Positions 35,152 through 45,371 of a stretch of 64,000 bases of DNA are shown piece after piece. The DNA lies in the NCBI RefSeq assembly GCF_027947535.2, contig NZ_JAAGKO020000015.1:62001-126000 (forward strand), given 5' to 3'. Position 1 is the first letter of the stretch, and every line of letters begins with the position of its first letter. Origin of the DNA: Streptantibioticus silvisoli (GTDB lineage Bacteria; Actinomycetota; Actinomycetes; Streptomycetales; Streptomycetaceae). Both the position numbers and the translations under genes were made by a program. Below the pieces are notes generated by a model. The model saw only the letters and a list, made by a program, of their open reading frames with translations. It did not search any database and was not told the origin of the DNA.

Positions 35152-37143
35152 GTGACCGAGCAGAAACGGCCGCGGCCCGGCCAGTTGCCCCGTCCCACCC
35201 GCCCGGTCCGCCCGGCCGTGGGCCCCCGCGGCCCGCCGCGGGCCGGCGGCGGCCGCGGCCCGGTCCGGCCGCCCCACGGGCCGCCGGCCGGCGCGGCGCT
35301 GCGCTTGGGGCGCCCCAAGCCGCGGCTGCGGCTGCTGAGCGTGCTGCTGACGCTGGTGATGGCGGCGTTCGTCATCCGGCTCGTCCAGGTCCAGATCGTC
35401 GACGCCACCACGCTGGACGCCAAGGCCGACGTCAACCGCTACCAGCCGGTGCAGATCGCCGCCCAGCGCGGCGACATCACCGACCGCGACGGCGTGCCGC
35501 TGGCCACCACCGTCGACGCCTACGACATCACCGCCGACCCGTACCTGTTCACCCCCGGCCAGGCCAAGGTCTCCGGCGCACCGCAGAAGGCGGCCAAGCT
35601 GCTGGCGCCGCTGCTGGGCGGCGACGCGAAGACCATCGCCGCCCAGCTGGCCACCCCCAGGTCCCGCTACGTGCTGCTGGCGCGCGGCCGCAGCCCGCAG
35701 GTGTGGAACCAGGTCAAGGCCCTGCAGAACAAACTGGCCGGCCAGGCGTCCGAACACGGCCTGCCCGGCCTGCTCAACGGGGTGCTGGCCGAACCGACCA
35801 GCAAGCGGGTCTACCCCAACGGCACCCTCGCGGCCGGCGTGCTGGGCTTCGTCAACGCCGCCCAGCGCGGCGCCGGCGGCCTGGAGGCGGAGTTCGACAA
35901 GGAGCTGACCGGCCGCCCCGGCACGATGACCTACGCCCAGTCCGGCGGCCAGATGATCCCGCAGGCCGGCATCCAGGAGCAGGCGGCGGTGCCGGGCACC
36001 GACGTCGAACTGACCTTGGACCGCGACATCCAGTGGGCCGCGCAGAACGCCATCACCGACCAGGTGAAGAAGTCCAAGGCCGACCGCGGCTACGTCGTCG
36101 TGCAGGACGTGCGCAGCGGCCAGGTGCTGGCGATGGCCGACGCGCCCGGTTTTGACCCCAACGACCTGGCGGACGCCAACCCCGCCGCGCTGGGCAACCC
36201 GGCGTTGCAGGACGCCTACGAGCCGGGCAGCGTCAGCAAGCTGATGTCGATGTCGGCCGTCATCAACCAGGGCGTCGCCACCCCGCTGACCCACGTCGTG
36301 GTCCCGCCGACCCTCCAGCGCGGCGACCGGGTCTTCCACGACGACACCGACCACGGCACCGAGGACCTCACGCTGGCCGGGGTGCTGGCGGAGTCCAGCA
36401 ACATGGGCACGATCATGGCCACCGGCCAGCTCGGCAGCACCCAGGCGCAGGCGGACCGGGTGCTGTACTCGTACCTGAAGAAGTTCGGCATCGGCGACCC
36501 GACCGGCCTGGACTTCCCCGGCGAGACCCCGGGCATCCTGGCCGCACCGCAGGACTGGTCGACCTCGCAGCAGTACACCATCCCGTTCGGCCAGGGCCTG
36601 TCGGTCAACGCCATGCAGGCCACCTCGATCTACTCCACCATCGCCAACGGCGGTGTGCGGGTGACGCCGAGCCTGGTGCGGGGCACCACCGGCCCGGACG
36701 GCCGCTTCACCCCGGCGTCCGCCCCGCGGCGCACCCGGGTGGTGACCGCCGCGACCGCCAAGTCCGTCACCCAGATGCTCGAATCGGTCGTCGGCAGCGA
36801 GATGGGCACCGGCACCATGGCCCAGATCCCCGGCTACCAGGTGGCCGGAAAGACCGGTACGGCCAACCGGGTGGACCCGGCCACCGGCCGCTACCACGGC
36901 TACACCTCGTCGTTCATGGGCTTCGCGCCCGCCGACGACCCCCGGGTCACCGTCTCCTGCGTGATCCAGAACCCGACCGTCGGGTCCTACTTCGGCGGCT
37001 CCATCTGTGGCCCGGTCTTCAAACAGGTGATGGAGTTCGCACTGAAGACCCTTCAGGTCCCGCCCTCCGGAGCGCAGGCGCCCCAAGTGCCGGTCACCTT
37101 CGATCCGGGGACTCCGGCCCGGTCCGGGAAGCCCGCGAGGTAG
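35152..37143 (+). CDS. ftsI: Septal penicillin-binding protein FtsI (PBP3)
   Basis: This 663-aa class B PBP makes septal peptidoglycan crosslinks. After a Pro/Arg-rich cytoplasmic N-terminus comes one membrane helix (LLSVLLTLVMAAFVIRLVQVQ, about 61-81), then the PBP dimerisation domain (RGDITDRDGVPLATT) and the transpeptidase domain with SVSK at 360-363, SSN at 415-417 and KTG at 567-569. A short C-terminal tail follows. The GTG at 35152 lies five bases after the ftsL stop, with GGAAGG overlapping the ftsL end. In streptomycetes FtsI is needed for sporulation septa. Confidence 0.97.
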   Translation: MTEQKRPRPGQLPRPTRPVRPAVGPRGPPRAGGGRGPVRPPHGPPAGAALRLGRPKPRLRLLSVLLTLVMAAFVIRLVQVQIVDATTLDAKADVNRYQPVQIAAQRGDITDRDGVPLATTVDAYDITADPYLFTPGQAKVSGAPQKAAKLLAPLLGGDAKTIAAQLATPRSRYVLLARGRSPQVWNQVKALQNKLAGQASEHGLPGLLNGVLAEPTSKRVYPNGTLAAGVLGFVNAAQRGAGGLEAEFDKELTGRPGTMTYAQSGGQMIPQAGIQEQAAVPGTDVELTLDRDIQWAAQNAITDQVKKSKADRGYVVVQDVRSGQVLAMADAPGFDPNDLADANPAALGNPALQDAYEPGSVSKLMSMSAVINQGVATPLTHVVVPPTLQRGDRVFHDDTDHGTEDLTLAGVLAESSNMGTIMATGQLGSTQAQADRVLYSYLKKFGIGDPTGLDFPGETPGILAAPQDWSTSQQYTIPFGQGLSVNAMQATSIYSTIANGGVRVTPSLVRGTTGPDGRFTPASAPRRTRVVTAATAKSVTQMLESVVGSEMGTGTMAQIPGYQVAGKTGTANRVDPATGRYHGYTSSFMGFAPADDPRVTVSCVIQNPTVGSYFGGSICGPVFKQVMEFALKTLQVPPSGAQAPQVPVTFDPGTPARSGKPAR

Positions 37144-37152
37144 GAGGCCACC

Positions 37153-38865
37153 GTGACAACGATCACACCATCCGACGATTCGGGAACCAAACACCACAGT
37201 GCCCGCCCGGGGCCTTTTCGCCCCGAGCCCGGCCCGCCCGGTAACCTCACCGCCGTGCCACTCGCTGATCAGCCCTCAACGTCTCAGGGTTCGGCCGCCC
37301 CGGGCCTGCCACGGCCGGACCAGGTCCGCCCCACCCCCCTCGCGGAACTGGCCGCGGCGCTCGGGGTCGCGGCCCCGGCCGGCGGATCACCCGCCACCGG
37401 GATCACCCACGACTCCCGCGCGGTGCGCCCGGGTGACGTCTACGCCGCCCTGCCCGGTGCCCGCTTCCACGGCGCCGACTTCGCCGCCCAGGCCGCCGAA
37501 CGCGGCGCCGTCGCCGTGCTGACCGACCCGGCCGGCCTCGACCGGGCCGCCGCCACCGGCCTGCCGGTGCTGCTGGCCGGTGAACCGCGGGCCCGGATGG
37601 GGGAGCTGGCGGCCGGCATCTACGGCACCCCCGGCGACGACCTGCTCCAGATCGGCATCACCGGCACCTCCGGCAAGACCACCACCGCCTACCTGGTCGA
37701 AGGCGGGCTGCGCGCGGCGTACGGCGAGGCCACCGGGCTGATCGGCACCGTGGAGTCGCGCATCGGCCACGACCGGGTCAAGAGCGAACGCACCACCCCG
37801 GAGGCCACCGACCTGCAGGCGCTGTTCGCCACCATGCGCGAACGCGGCACCCGCGCGGTCGTCATGGAGGTCTCCAGCCACGCCCTGGTGCTCGGCCGGG
37901 TCGACGGCGCGGTCTTCGACATCGCCGTCTTCACCAACCTCAGCCCGGAGCACATGGACTTCCACCGGGACATGGAGGACTACTTCCAGGCCAAGGCGCA
38001 GCTGTTCACCCCGGAGCGCAACCGGGTCGGCGTCGTCAACCTCGACGACGAGTACGGCCGCCGCCTGGTCAAGGAGGCGGGCGTGCCGGTGACCACCTAC
38101 AGCGCCGAGGGCCACCCGGACGCCGACTGGCGCGCCGAGGACGTCGAGGTCGGCCCGCTGGGCAGCACCTTCACCGCGATCGGCCCCAGCGGCGAACGCG
38201 TCCCGGCCGCCGCCCCGCTGCCCGGCCCGTTCAACGTCGCCAACACGCTGGCCGCCATCACCGCGCTGGTCACCGCCGGCCTCGACCCGCGCACCGCCGC
38301 CGACGGCGTCGCCGCGGTCCCCGGCGTCCCCGGCCGCCTGGAGCGGATCGACGCCGGACAGGACTACCTGGCGCTGGTCGACTACGCCCACAAGACCGAC
38401 GCCGTCGAGTCCGTCCTGCGGGCGCTGCGCAAGGTCACCGAGGGCCGCATCCACATCGTGCTGGGCTGCGGCGGCGACCGGGACCGCGGCAAGCGCGCCG
38501 CGATGGGCGCCGCCTGCGCCCGGCTGGCCGACAGCGCCTTCCTCACCTCCGACAACCCCCGCTCGGAGGACCCGCTGGCGATCCTGTCCGCCATGCTGGC
38601 CGGCGCCGCCGAGGTCCCCGCCCACGAACGCGGACACGTCACCGTCGAGCCGGACCGGGCCATCGCCATCGCCTCCGCGGCCGCCGCCGCCCGCCCCGGC
38701 GACACCGTCGTGGTGGCCGGCAAGGGCCACGAGCAGGGCCAGGACATCGCCGGCGTGATCCGCCCCTTCGACGACCGCGAGGTGCTGCGCGCCGCCATCG
38801 AGCGCTCCCGCACCCGTACCGCCGACCGTCCGTCAGAGCGAACGAAGGACACCGACCAGCAGTGA
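37153..38865 (+). CDS. murE: UDP-MurNAc-tripeptide synthetase MurE
   Basis: MurE adds the third residue, diaminopimelate, to UDP-MurNAc-dipeptide. The 570-aa protein shows ATGITHDSRAVRPGDVYAAL, the P-loop GITGTSGKTTTAYL (K175), TTPEATDLQALFA, VMEVSSHAL, SPEHMDFHRDMEDYFQAKAQLF with the carbamylated lysine, and DNPR at 467-470, the signature for diaminopimelate. Streptomycetes use LL-DAP. GTG at 37153 has TAGGAGG ideally placed. About 55 disordered residues precede the fold, and an internal GTG at 37255 with TAACCT just before it could give a shorter form. Confidence 0.97.
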   Translation: MTTITPSDDSGTKHHSARPGPFRPEPGPPGNLTAVPLADQPSTSQGSAAPGLPRPDQVRPTPLAELAAALGVAAPAGGSPATGITHDSRAVRPGDVYAALPGARFHGADFAAQAAERGAVAVLTDPAGLDRAAATGLPVLLAGEPRARMGELAAGIYGTPGDDLLQIGITGTSGKTTTAYLVEGGLRAAYGEATGLIGTVESRIGHDRVKSERTTPEATDLQALFATMRERGTRAVVMEVSSHALVLGRVDGAVFDIAVFTNLSPEHMDFHRDMEDYFQAKAQLFTPERNRVGVVNLDDEYGRRLVKEAGVPVTTYSAEGHPDADWRAEDVEVGPLGSTFTAIGPSGERVPAAAPLPGPFNVANTLAAITALVTAGLDPRTAADGVAAVPGVPGRLERIDAGQDYLALVDYAHKTDAVESVLRALRKVTEGRIHIVLGCGGDRDRGKRAAMGAACARLADSAFLTSDNPRSEDPLAILSAMLAGAAEVPAHERGHVTVEPDRAIAIASAAAAARPGDTVVVAGKGHEQGQDIAGVIRPFDDREVLRAAIERSRTRTADRPSERTKDTDQQ

Positions 38866-40274
38866 TCGCACTCACCCTCGCCGAGGTCGCTCAGGCGGTC
38901 GGCGGGAGCACGCACGACATACCCGACCCGACGGTCCCGGTCACCGGCCCGGTGGTGATCGACTCCCGTGAGGCCGGACCGGGCAGCCTGTTCGCCGCCT
39001 TCCGCGGCGACCGGGTCGACGGCCACGACTACGCCGCCAAGGCGGTCGCCGAAGGCGCGGTGGCGGTGCTCGCCACCCGCCCGCTCGGGCTGCCCGCCAT
39101 CGTGGTCGACGACGTCCAGCGCGCGCTGGGGGCCCTGGCCACCCACGTCATCGACCGGCTCGGCGTCGACGTGGTCGCCCTCACCGGCTCCTCCGGCAAG
39201 ACCAGCACCAAGGACCTCATCGCCCAGCTGCTGCGGCGGCACGCGCCCACCGTGTGGCCGCACGGCAACCTCAACAACGAGATCGGCCTGCCGCTGACCG
39301 CGCTGCGCGCCGAGCAGGACACCCGGCACCTGGTGCTGGAGATGGGCGCCCGCGGCGTCGGCCACATCCGCTACCTGACCACCTTGACCCCGCCGCGCGT
39401 CGGCCTGGTGCTCAACGTCGGCACCGCGCACATCGGCGAGTTCGGCGGCCGCGACAAGATCGCGCTGGCCAAGGGCGAACTGGTCGAGGCGCTGCCCGCC
39501 GACGGCGTCGCGGTGCTCAACGCCGACGACCCGCTGGTGCGCGCGATGGCCTCGCGCACCACGGCGCGCGTCGTGCTGTTCGGCGAGGCCGCCGACGCCG
39601 ACGTACGCGCCGAGGACGTCCGGCTCGACTCCCGCGGACGGCCCGGCTTCACCCTGCGAACCCCCTCCGGGTGCGCCCCGGTGACCTTGCGCCTGTACGG
39701 TGAGCACCACGTGTCGAACGCGCTGGCCGCGGCCGCCGTCGCCGGTGAACTGGGCATGCCCGTCGAGGAGATCGCCTCCGCGCTCTCGTCGGCCGGCACC
39801 CTTTCCCACTGGCGGATGGAGGTCGTCGAGCGGCCGGACGGTGTGACGGTCGTCAACGACGCCTACAACGCGAATCCCGACTCCATGCGGGCCGCGCTGC
39901 GCGCACTGGTCGCCATGGCCGGCCCCGGTGGCCGTACCTGGGCCGTGCTGGGCGAGATGGCCGAACTCGGCGGGGAGTCCCTCGCCGAACACGACGCGGT
40001 GGGACGGCTCGCCGTCCGGCTCAACGTCAGCAAGCTCGTGACCGTGGGCGGCCAGGCGGCCGCCTGGCTGGACATGGGCGCCAAGAACGAGGGTTCGTGG
40101 GGTGAGGAGTCGGTGCATGTGTCCGACGCGGAGACGGCGATCGACCTGTTGCGTGGCCAACTGCGCCCGGGAGACGTCGTGTTGGTGAAGGCATCGCGAT
40201 CGGTCGGCCTGGAGCGCGTGGCCCAGGCGCTGCTGGACGGCGTGGACGGCGACCAGGGCGAGGCCACTGCCTGA
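38862..40274 (+). CDS. murF: UDP-MurNAc-tripeptide-D-Ala-D-Ala ligase MurF
   Basis: MurF adds D-Ala-D-Ala to complete the pentapeptide. The 470-aa protein has [20 protein letters not shown], the P-loop [65 protein letters not shown] and [13 protein letters not shown] at 38862 overlaps the murE stop by four bases, and its own stop shares a base with the mraY ATG. Both junctions indicate translational coupling. Confidence 0.97.
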   Translation: MIALTLAEVAQAVGGSTHDIPDPTVPVTGPVVIDSREAGPGSLFAAFRGDRVDGHDYAAKAVAEGAVAVLATRPLGLPAIVVDDVQRALGALATHVIDRLGVDVVALTGSSGKTSTKDLIAQLLRRHAPTVWPHGNLNNEIGLPLTALRAEQDTRHLVLEMGARGVGHIRYLTTLTPPRVGLVLNVGTAHIGEFGGRDKIALAKGELVEALPADGVAVLNADDPLVRAMASRTTARVVLFGEAADADVRAEDVRLDSRGRPGFTLRTPSGCAPVTLRLYGEHHVSNALAAAAVAGELGMPVEEIASALSSAGTLSHWRMEVVERPDGVTVVNDAYNANPDSMRAALRALVAMAGPGGRTWAVLGEMAELGGESLAEHDAVGRLAVRLNVSKLVTVGGQAAAWLDMGAKNEGSWGEESVHVSDAETAIDLLRGQLRPGDVVLVKASRSVGLERVAQALLDGVDGDQGEATA

Positions 40275-41338
40275 TGAAGCAGATCCTCATCTCCGGTGTG
40301 TTCGGCCTGTTCCTGTCGCTCATCGGTACCCCCATCCTGATCAAGCTGCTGGCCCGCAAGGGCTACGGCCAGTTCATCCGGGACGACGGCCCGCGCGGCC
40401 ACCACAGCAAGCGCGGTACGCCGACGATGGGCGGTATCGCCTTCATCCTGGCCACCTTGATCGCGTACGGCGCCACCAAGCTGATCGTCGGCGAGCGCCC
40501 GACGGTCTCCGGCCTGCTGGTGCTCTTCCTGTTCACCGGCATGGGCCTGGTCGGCTTCCTCGACGACTACATCAAGATCGTCAAGCAGCGCAGCCTGGGC
40601 CTGCGGGCCAAGGCCAAGATGGCCGGCCAGCTCATCGTCGGCATCGCGTTCGCCATCCTGGCGCTGAACTTCCCCGACCAGCGCGGCGCCACCCCGGCGT
40701 CCACCAAGCTGTCGTTCACCCAGGACTTCGGCTGGTCGATCGGCCCGGTCATCTTCGTGATCTGGGCGCTGTTCATGATCCTGGCGATGTCCAACGGCGT
40801 GAACCTCACCGACGGCCTCGACGGGCTGGCCACCGGCGCCTCCGTCATGGTCTTCGCCGCCTACACCGTCATCGGGGTCTGGCAGTACGGCCAGTCGTGC
40901 GCCAACGCGCTCACCGCCGGGCCCGGTTGCTACGAGGTGCGCGACCCGCTCGACCTGGCGGTGGTGGCCGCCGCGCTGATGGGCGCCTGCTTCGGCTTCC
41001 TGTGGTGGAACACCTCGCCGGCCAAGATCTTCATGGGCGACACCGGATCGCTCGCGCTGGGCGGCGCGCTGGCCGGGCTGGCGATCTGCTCGCGCACCGA
41101 GATGCTGATGGCCATCCTCGGCGGCCTGTTCGTGCTGATCACCCTCTCGGTCGTCATCCAGGTCGGCTCGTTCCGGCTGACCGGCAAACGCGTCTTCCGG
41201 ATGGCACCGCTCCAGCACCACTTCGAACTCAAGGGCTGGAGCGAGGTCCTGGTGGTCGTCCGGTTCTGGATCATCCAGGGCATGTGCATGGCCGTCGGCC
41301 TCGGCCTGTTCTACGCGGGCTTCGTCGCCGCCAAGTGA
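40274..41338 (+). CDS. mraY: Phospho-MurNAc-pentapeptide transferase MraY
   Basis: MraY transfers phospho-MurNAc-pentapeptide to undecaprenyl phosphate, forming lipid I at the membrane. The 354-aa polytopic protein contains [80 protein letters not shown] and [16 protein letters not shown], with about ten membrane helices. The aspartates of LDDY and FMGDTGS are the catalytic Mg site. It overlaps murF by one base. Confidence 0.98.
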   Translation: MKQILISGVFGLFLSLIGTPILIKLLARKGYGQFIRDDGPRGHHSKRGTPTMGGIAFILATLIAYGATKLIVGERPTVSGLLVLFLFTGMGLVGFLDDYIKIVKQRSLGLRAKAKMAGQLIVGIAFAILALNFPDQRGATPASTKLSFTQDFGWSIGPVIFVIWALFMILAMSNGVNLTDGLDGLATGASVMVFAAYTVIGVWQYGQSCANALTAGPGCYEVRDPLDLAVVAAALMGACFGFLWWNTSPAKIFMGDTGSLALGGALAGLAICSRTEMLMAILGGLFVLITLSVVIQVGSFRLTGKRVFRMAPLQHHFELKGWSEVLVVVRFWIIQGMCMAVGLGLFYAGFVAAK

Positions 41339-41396
41339 CGCCCGCCCGCTGACGTCCGCCGGGCAGCCGGCGGGCGACGAACCACAGGGGTAGCGC

Positions 41397-42833
41397 ATGA
41401 GTACCGCCGAGGACCTCGCCGGGCAGCACGTCACCGTCGCCGGCCTGGGCGTCAGCGGCGTCCCGGCCGCCCGGGCGCTGCACGCGCTCGGCGCCCGCGT
41501 CACCGTCGTCAACGGCGGCGACGGCGAGCGCGAGCGCGGTGAGGCCGCCGCGCTGAGCAACCTCGGGGTCACCGTGCGGCTGGGGGACGGCGAGACGCTG
41601 CCGCCGGGCACCGACCTCGTCGTCACCACCCCCGGCTGGAAGCCCGCCGCACCGCTGTTCACCGCCGCCGCGGCGGCCCGCGTCCCGGTGTGGGGGGACG
41701 TGGAGCTCGCCTGGCGGCTGCGCGGCCCCGGCGCCGCCGACTGGCTCGCCGTCACCGGCACCAACGGCAAGACCACCACCGTGCGCATGCTCGCCGCGAT
41801 CCTGACCGCGGCGGGCCTGCGCACCGCCGCGGTCGGCAACATCGGCGTCTCGCTGGTGGAGACGGTGCTGTCCGGCGAGCCGTACGACGTGCTCGCCGTC
41901 GAGCTGTCCAGCTACCAGCTGCACTGGGCGCCCAGCGTGCGCCCGCACTCCGCCGCCGTGCTCAACCTGGCCCCCGACCACCTCGACTGGCACGGCTCGA
42001 TGGCCGGCTACGCCGCCGACAAGGGCCGCGTCTACACCGGCAACCGGGTCGCCTGCGTCTACAACACCGCCGACCCGGCCACCGAGGACCTGGTGCGGGC
42101 GGCCGACGTCGAGGAGGGCTGCCGCGCGATCGGCTTCACCCTCGGCCCGCCGGCCCCCTCCCAACTCGGCCTCGTCGACGGCCTGCTGATCGACCGGGCC
42201 TTCGTCGCCGACCGCCGCGGCAGCGCACAGGAGCTGGCCGGGACCACCGACGTCGACCCGCCCGCCCCGCACAACATCGCCAACGCGCTGGCCGCCGCCG
42301 CACTGGCCCGCGCCTACGGGGTGCCGCCCGGGGCGGTCCGCGACGGGCTGCGCGCCTTCCGCCCCGACGCCCACCGCATCACGCACATCGCCACCGTCGA
42401 CGGCATCGGGTACGTCGACGACTCCAAGGCCACCAACCCGCACGCCACCGCCGCCTCGCTCGCCGCCTACGACCACGTGGTGTGGATCGCCGGCGGGCTC
42501 GCCAAGGGCGCCGACTTCGACGACCTGGTGGCCGGGGCGGCCGGCCGGCTGCGGGCGGTCGTGCTGATCGGCGCGGACCGGGCGCTGATCGCCGACGCGC
42601 TTCGGCGACACGCCCCCGAGGTCCCGGTCGTCGACCTGGAACGGACCGACACTGGGGCGATGGCGGCAGCGGTCGGCGCCGCGACGGAACTCGCCCTGCC
42701 GGGCGACACCGTCCTGCTCGCCCCGGCCTGTGCCTCGATGGACATGTTCACGAACTACGGCATGCGCGGCGACGTCTTCGCGGCGGCGGTACGCGCCCTG
42801 CCGTCCCAAGCGTCACCGTCACAGACGCGATAG
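41397..42833 (+). CDS. murD: UDP-MurNAc-L-alanine:D-glutamate ligase MurD
   Basis: MurD adds D-Glu to UDP-MurNAc-L-Ala in the cytoplasm. The 478-aa protein starts with a Rossmann-like HVTVAGLGVSGVPAARALHA, then has VVTTPGW, the P-loop WLAVTGTNGKTTTVRML, NIGVSLVE, LAVELSSYQLHW, LNLAPDHLDWHGSM with a following YAADKGRVY lysine, FRPDAHRITHIATVDGIGYVDDSKATNPHA and VWIAGGLAKGADF. ATG at 41397 follows CAGGGG. It is separated from mraY by 58 bases without a visible terminator, so it is likely part of the same transcript. Confidence 0.97.
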   Translation: MSTAEDLAGQHVTVAGLGVSGVPAARALHALGARVTVVNGGDGERERGEAAALSNLGVTVRLGDGETLPPGTDLVVTTPGWKPAAPLFTAAAAARVPVWGDVELAWRLRGPGAADWLAVTGTNGKTTTVRMLAAILTAAGLRTAAVGNIGVSLVETVLSGEPYDVLAVELSSYQLHWAPSVRPHSAAVLNLAPDHLDWHGSMAGYAADKGRVYTGNRVACVYNTADPATEDLVRAADVEEGCRAIGFTLGPPAPSQLGLVDGLLIDRAFVADRRGSAQELAGTTDVDPPAPHNIANALAAAALARAYGVPPGAVRDGLRAFRPDAHRITHIATVDGIGYVDDSKATNPHATAASLAAYDHVVWIAGGLAKGADFDDLVAGAAGRLRAVVLIGADRALIADALRRHAPEVPVVDLERTDTGAMAAAVGAATELALPGDTVLLAPACASMDMFTNYGMRGDVFAAAVRALPSQASPSQTR

Positions 42834-42884
42834 CACCGGGTCCGCCGCCGCGGCCCGGACCGGCGCCCGGCACACGGAGGGAAC

Positions 42885-44234
42885 ATGACGCCGCAGCAGC
42901 GGTCAGCGGTCAGGACACGGCAGCGCCGCCCCGGCGTCCCGCCGCCCGCCCGGGGCTCCCGGGGCGCCCCGGGCGGCGGCGGGCCGCTGCGCGGGCTGCG
43001 GTCCGGCTACGACCGCCTCAGACGCGCCTGGGACCGCCCGCTGACCGCCTACTACGTCATCGTCGGCGGCAGTTCACTGATCCTGGTGCTCGGCCTGGTG
43101 ATGGTCTTCTCCGCCTCCCAGGTCGAGGCGCTCCAGATGGGGCTGCCCGGCACGTTCTTCTTCCGCAAGCAGCTGCTGGCCGCCGTCATAGGCACCGTGC
43201 TGCTGGTGGTCGCCACCCGGCTGCCGGTCGCCGGCCACCGCCGGTTCGCCCGGCCGCTGCTGCTGGCCACCGTCTTCCTGCTGATGCTCGTCCAGGTCCC
43301 CGGCATCGGCATGCGGGTGCACGGCAACCAGAACTGGATCTCCGTCGGCGGCCCGTTCCAGATCCAGCCCAGCGAGTTCGCCAAGCTGGCGCTGATGCTG
43401 TGGGGTTCGGACCTGCTGGCCCGCAAGTACGACAAGAAGCTGCTGCTGCAGTGGAAGCAGCTGCTGGTGCCGCTGGTGCCCGTCATGCTGCTCATCCTCG
43501 GCCTGGTGCTGATCGGCGGCGACATGGGCACCGCGATCGTGCTGGCCGCCATGCTCTTCGGCCTGCTGTGGCTGGCCGGCGCCCCCACCCGGCTGTTCGT
43601 CGGCGTGCTCGGGGTGGCCGGCGCGGTCGGCCTGCTGCTGATCAAGACCAGCGCCCACCGCGTCTCGCGGTTCGCCTGCATCCTGGCCACCGAACCCGGC
43701 AAGGGCGACCAGTGCTGGCAGGCCGTCCACGGCCTGTACGCGCTCGCCTCCGGCGGGGTGTTCGGCTCCGGGCTGGGCGCCAGTGTGGAAAAGTGGGGCC
43801 AACTGCCGGAGCCGCACACCGACTTCATCTTCGCCGTCACCGGCGAGGAACTCGGCCTGGCCGGGACGCTGTCGGTGCTGGGCCTGTTCGCGGCTCTAGG
43901 CTATGCGGGTATCCGCGTGGCCGGACGCACGGAAGACCCCTTCGTGAGATTCGCCGCGGGAAGCGTGACCACCTGGATCATGGCGCAGGCCGTGGTCAAC
44001 ATCGGTTCGGTGCTCGGCCTGCTGCCGATCGCCGGAGTCCCGCTCCCGCTGTTCTCCTACGGGGGCTCGGCCCTGCTGCCCGCCATGTTCGCCATCGGGC
44101 TGCTGATCTCCTTCGCCAGGAGTGAACCCGCCGCCCGGGCGGCGCTGGCCGCGCGGGGGGCCGGTCCTGTGACAAGGGCAATGAATCGGAGCATGCGACG
44201 GCTGCCCCTCGGGCGGCCGTCCAGGAAGCGGTGA
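42885..44234 (+). CDS. ftsW: Peptidoglycan glycosyltransferase FtsW
   Basis: This 449-aa SEDS-family protein polymerises lipid II at the septum together with FtsI. After a Pro/Arg-rich N-terminus there are about ten membrane helices. Conserved segments are VMVFSASQVEAL, NQNWISVGGPFQIQPSEFAKLAL, LVLIGGDMGTAIVLAAMLF, GVFGSGLGASVEKWGQLPEPHTDFIFAVTGEELG and GVPLPLFSYGGSALLPAMFAIGLL. ATG at 42885 follows GGAGGGAAC. murG starts six bases after its stop. Confidence 0.97.
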   Translation: MTPQQRSAVRTRQRRPGVPPPARGSRGAPGGGGPLRGLRSGYDRLRRAWDRPLTAYYVIVGGSSLILVLGLVMVFSASQVEALQMGLPGTFFFRKQLLAAVIGTVLLVVATRLPVAGHRRFARPLLLATVFLLMLVQVPGIGMRVHGNQNWISVGGPFQIQPSEFAKLALMLWGSDLLARKYDKKLLLQWKQLLVPLVPVMLLILGLVLIGGDMGTAIVLAAMLFGLLWLAGAPTRLFVGVLGVAGAVGLLLIKTSAHRVSRFACILATEPGKGDQCWQAVHGLYALASGGVFGSGLGASVEKWGQLPEPHTDFIFAVTGEELGLAGTLSVLGLFAALGYAGIRVAGRTEDPFVRFAAGSVTTWIMAQAVVNIGSVLGLLPIAGVPLPLFSYGGSALLPAMFAIGLLISFARSEPAARAALAARGAGPVTRAMNRSMRRLPLGRPSRKR

Positions 44235-44240
44235 ATTTCG

Positions 44241-45335
44241 GTGCATGTCGTTCTCGCCGGCGGTGGGACCGCCGGTCATATCGAGCCCGCGCTCGCCCTC
44301 GCGGACGCCCTGCGCAGGCAGGACCCGACCGTGGGGATCACGGCGCTCGGTACCGAACGCGGCCTGGAGACCCGGCTGGTGCCCGAACGCGGCTACGAAC
44401 TCGCCCTCATCCCGGCCGTGCCGCTGCCGCGCCGGCCCACCACCGAACTCATCACCGTCCCCGGCCGGCTGCGCGGCACCATCAAGGCCGCCGAGCAGAT
44501 CCTGGAGCGCACCAAGGCCTCCTGCGTGGTCGGCTTCGGCGGCTACGTGGCGCTGCCGGGCTACCTGGCCGCCAAGCGGCTCGGGGTGCCCATCGTGGTC
44601 CACGAGGCCAACGCCCGCCCCGGCCTGGCCAACAAGATCGGCTCGCGCTACGCCCACGGCGTCGCGGTCAGCACCCCCGACAGCAAGCTGCGCGACGCCC
44701 GCTACATCGGCATCCCGCTGCGCCGCACCATCGCCACCCTGGACCGCGCCGCCGCCCGCCCGCAGGCCCGCGCCGCGTTCGGCCTGGACCAGAACCTGCC
44801 GACGCTGCTGGTCTCCGGCGGCTCGCAGGGCGCCCGGCGGCTGAACGAGGTCGTCGCCGCCATCGCGCCGCGCCTCCAGCAGTCCGGCGTGCAGATCCTG
44901 CACGCGGTCGGCCCGAAGAACGAGATCCCGCAGATCGGCCACATGCCCGGCATGCCGCCGTACGTCCCGGTGCCCTACGTGGACCGGATGGACCTGGCCT
45001 ACGCCGCCGCCGACATGATGCTGTGCCGGGCCGGCGCGATGACGGTCGCCGAACTGTCCGCGGTCGGGCTGCCGGCCGCCTACGTACCGCTGCCCATCGG
45101 CAACGGCGAACAGCGGCTCAACGCCCAGCCGCTGGTCAAGGCGGGCGGCGGCCTGCTGGTCGACGACGCCGAGCTGACCGGGGAGTGGATCCTGCGCAAC
45201 GTCATGCCGGTGCTGACCGATCCGCACCGGCTGTACGAGATGTCGCACGCCGCCGCCGAGTTCGGCCGCCGGGACGCCGACGACCTGCTCGTCGGCATGG
45301 TGCACGAGGCGGTCGCTGCCGGCCGGGCAGGATAG
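44241..45335 (+). CDS. murG: UDP-GlcNAc:lipid I GlcNAc transferase MurG
   Basis: MurG converts lipid I to lipid II on the inner face of the membrane. The 364-aa GT-B enzyme has the glycine-rich loop VVLAGGGTAGHIEPALALA, GFGGYVALPGYLAAKRLGVP, VVHEANARPGLANKI, TLLVSGGSQGARRLNEV, YAAADMMLCRAGAMTVAELSAVGLPA and PLPIGNGEQRLNAQPL. GTG at 44241; the ribosome-binding site is weak and overlaps the ftsW end (AGGAAG), which fits coupling. The next gene is ftsQ, so murC is not in the cluster, as usual in Streptomyces. Confidence 0.97.
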   Translation: MHVVLAGGGTAGHIEPALALADALRRQDPTVGITALGTERGLETRLVPERGYELALIPAVPLPRRPTTELITVPGRLRGTIKAAEQILERTKASCVVGFGGYVALPGYLAAKRLGVPIVVHEANARPGLANKIGSRYAHGVAVSTPDSKLRDARYIGIPLRRTIATLDRAAARPQARAAFGLDQNLPTLLVSGGSQGARRLNEVVAAIAPRLQQSGVQILHAVGPKNEIPQIGHMPGMPPYVPVPYVDRMDLAYAAADMMLCRAGAMTVAELSAVGLPAAYVPLPIGNGEQRLNAQPLVKAGGGLLVDDAELTGEWILRNVMPVLTDPHRLYEMSHAAAEFGRRDADDLLVGMVHEAVAAGRAG

Positions 45336-45371
45336 CGGCGGGGGACCGGAGCGAAACAGGAGGCGGGCCAG

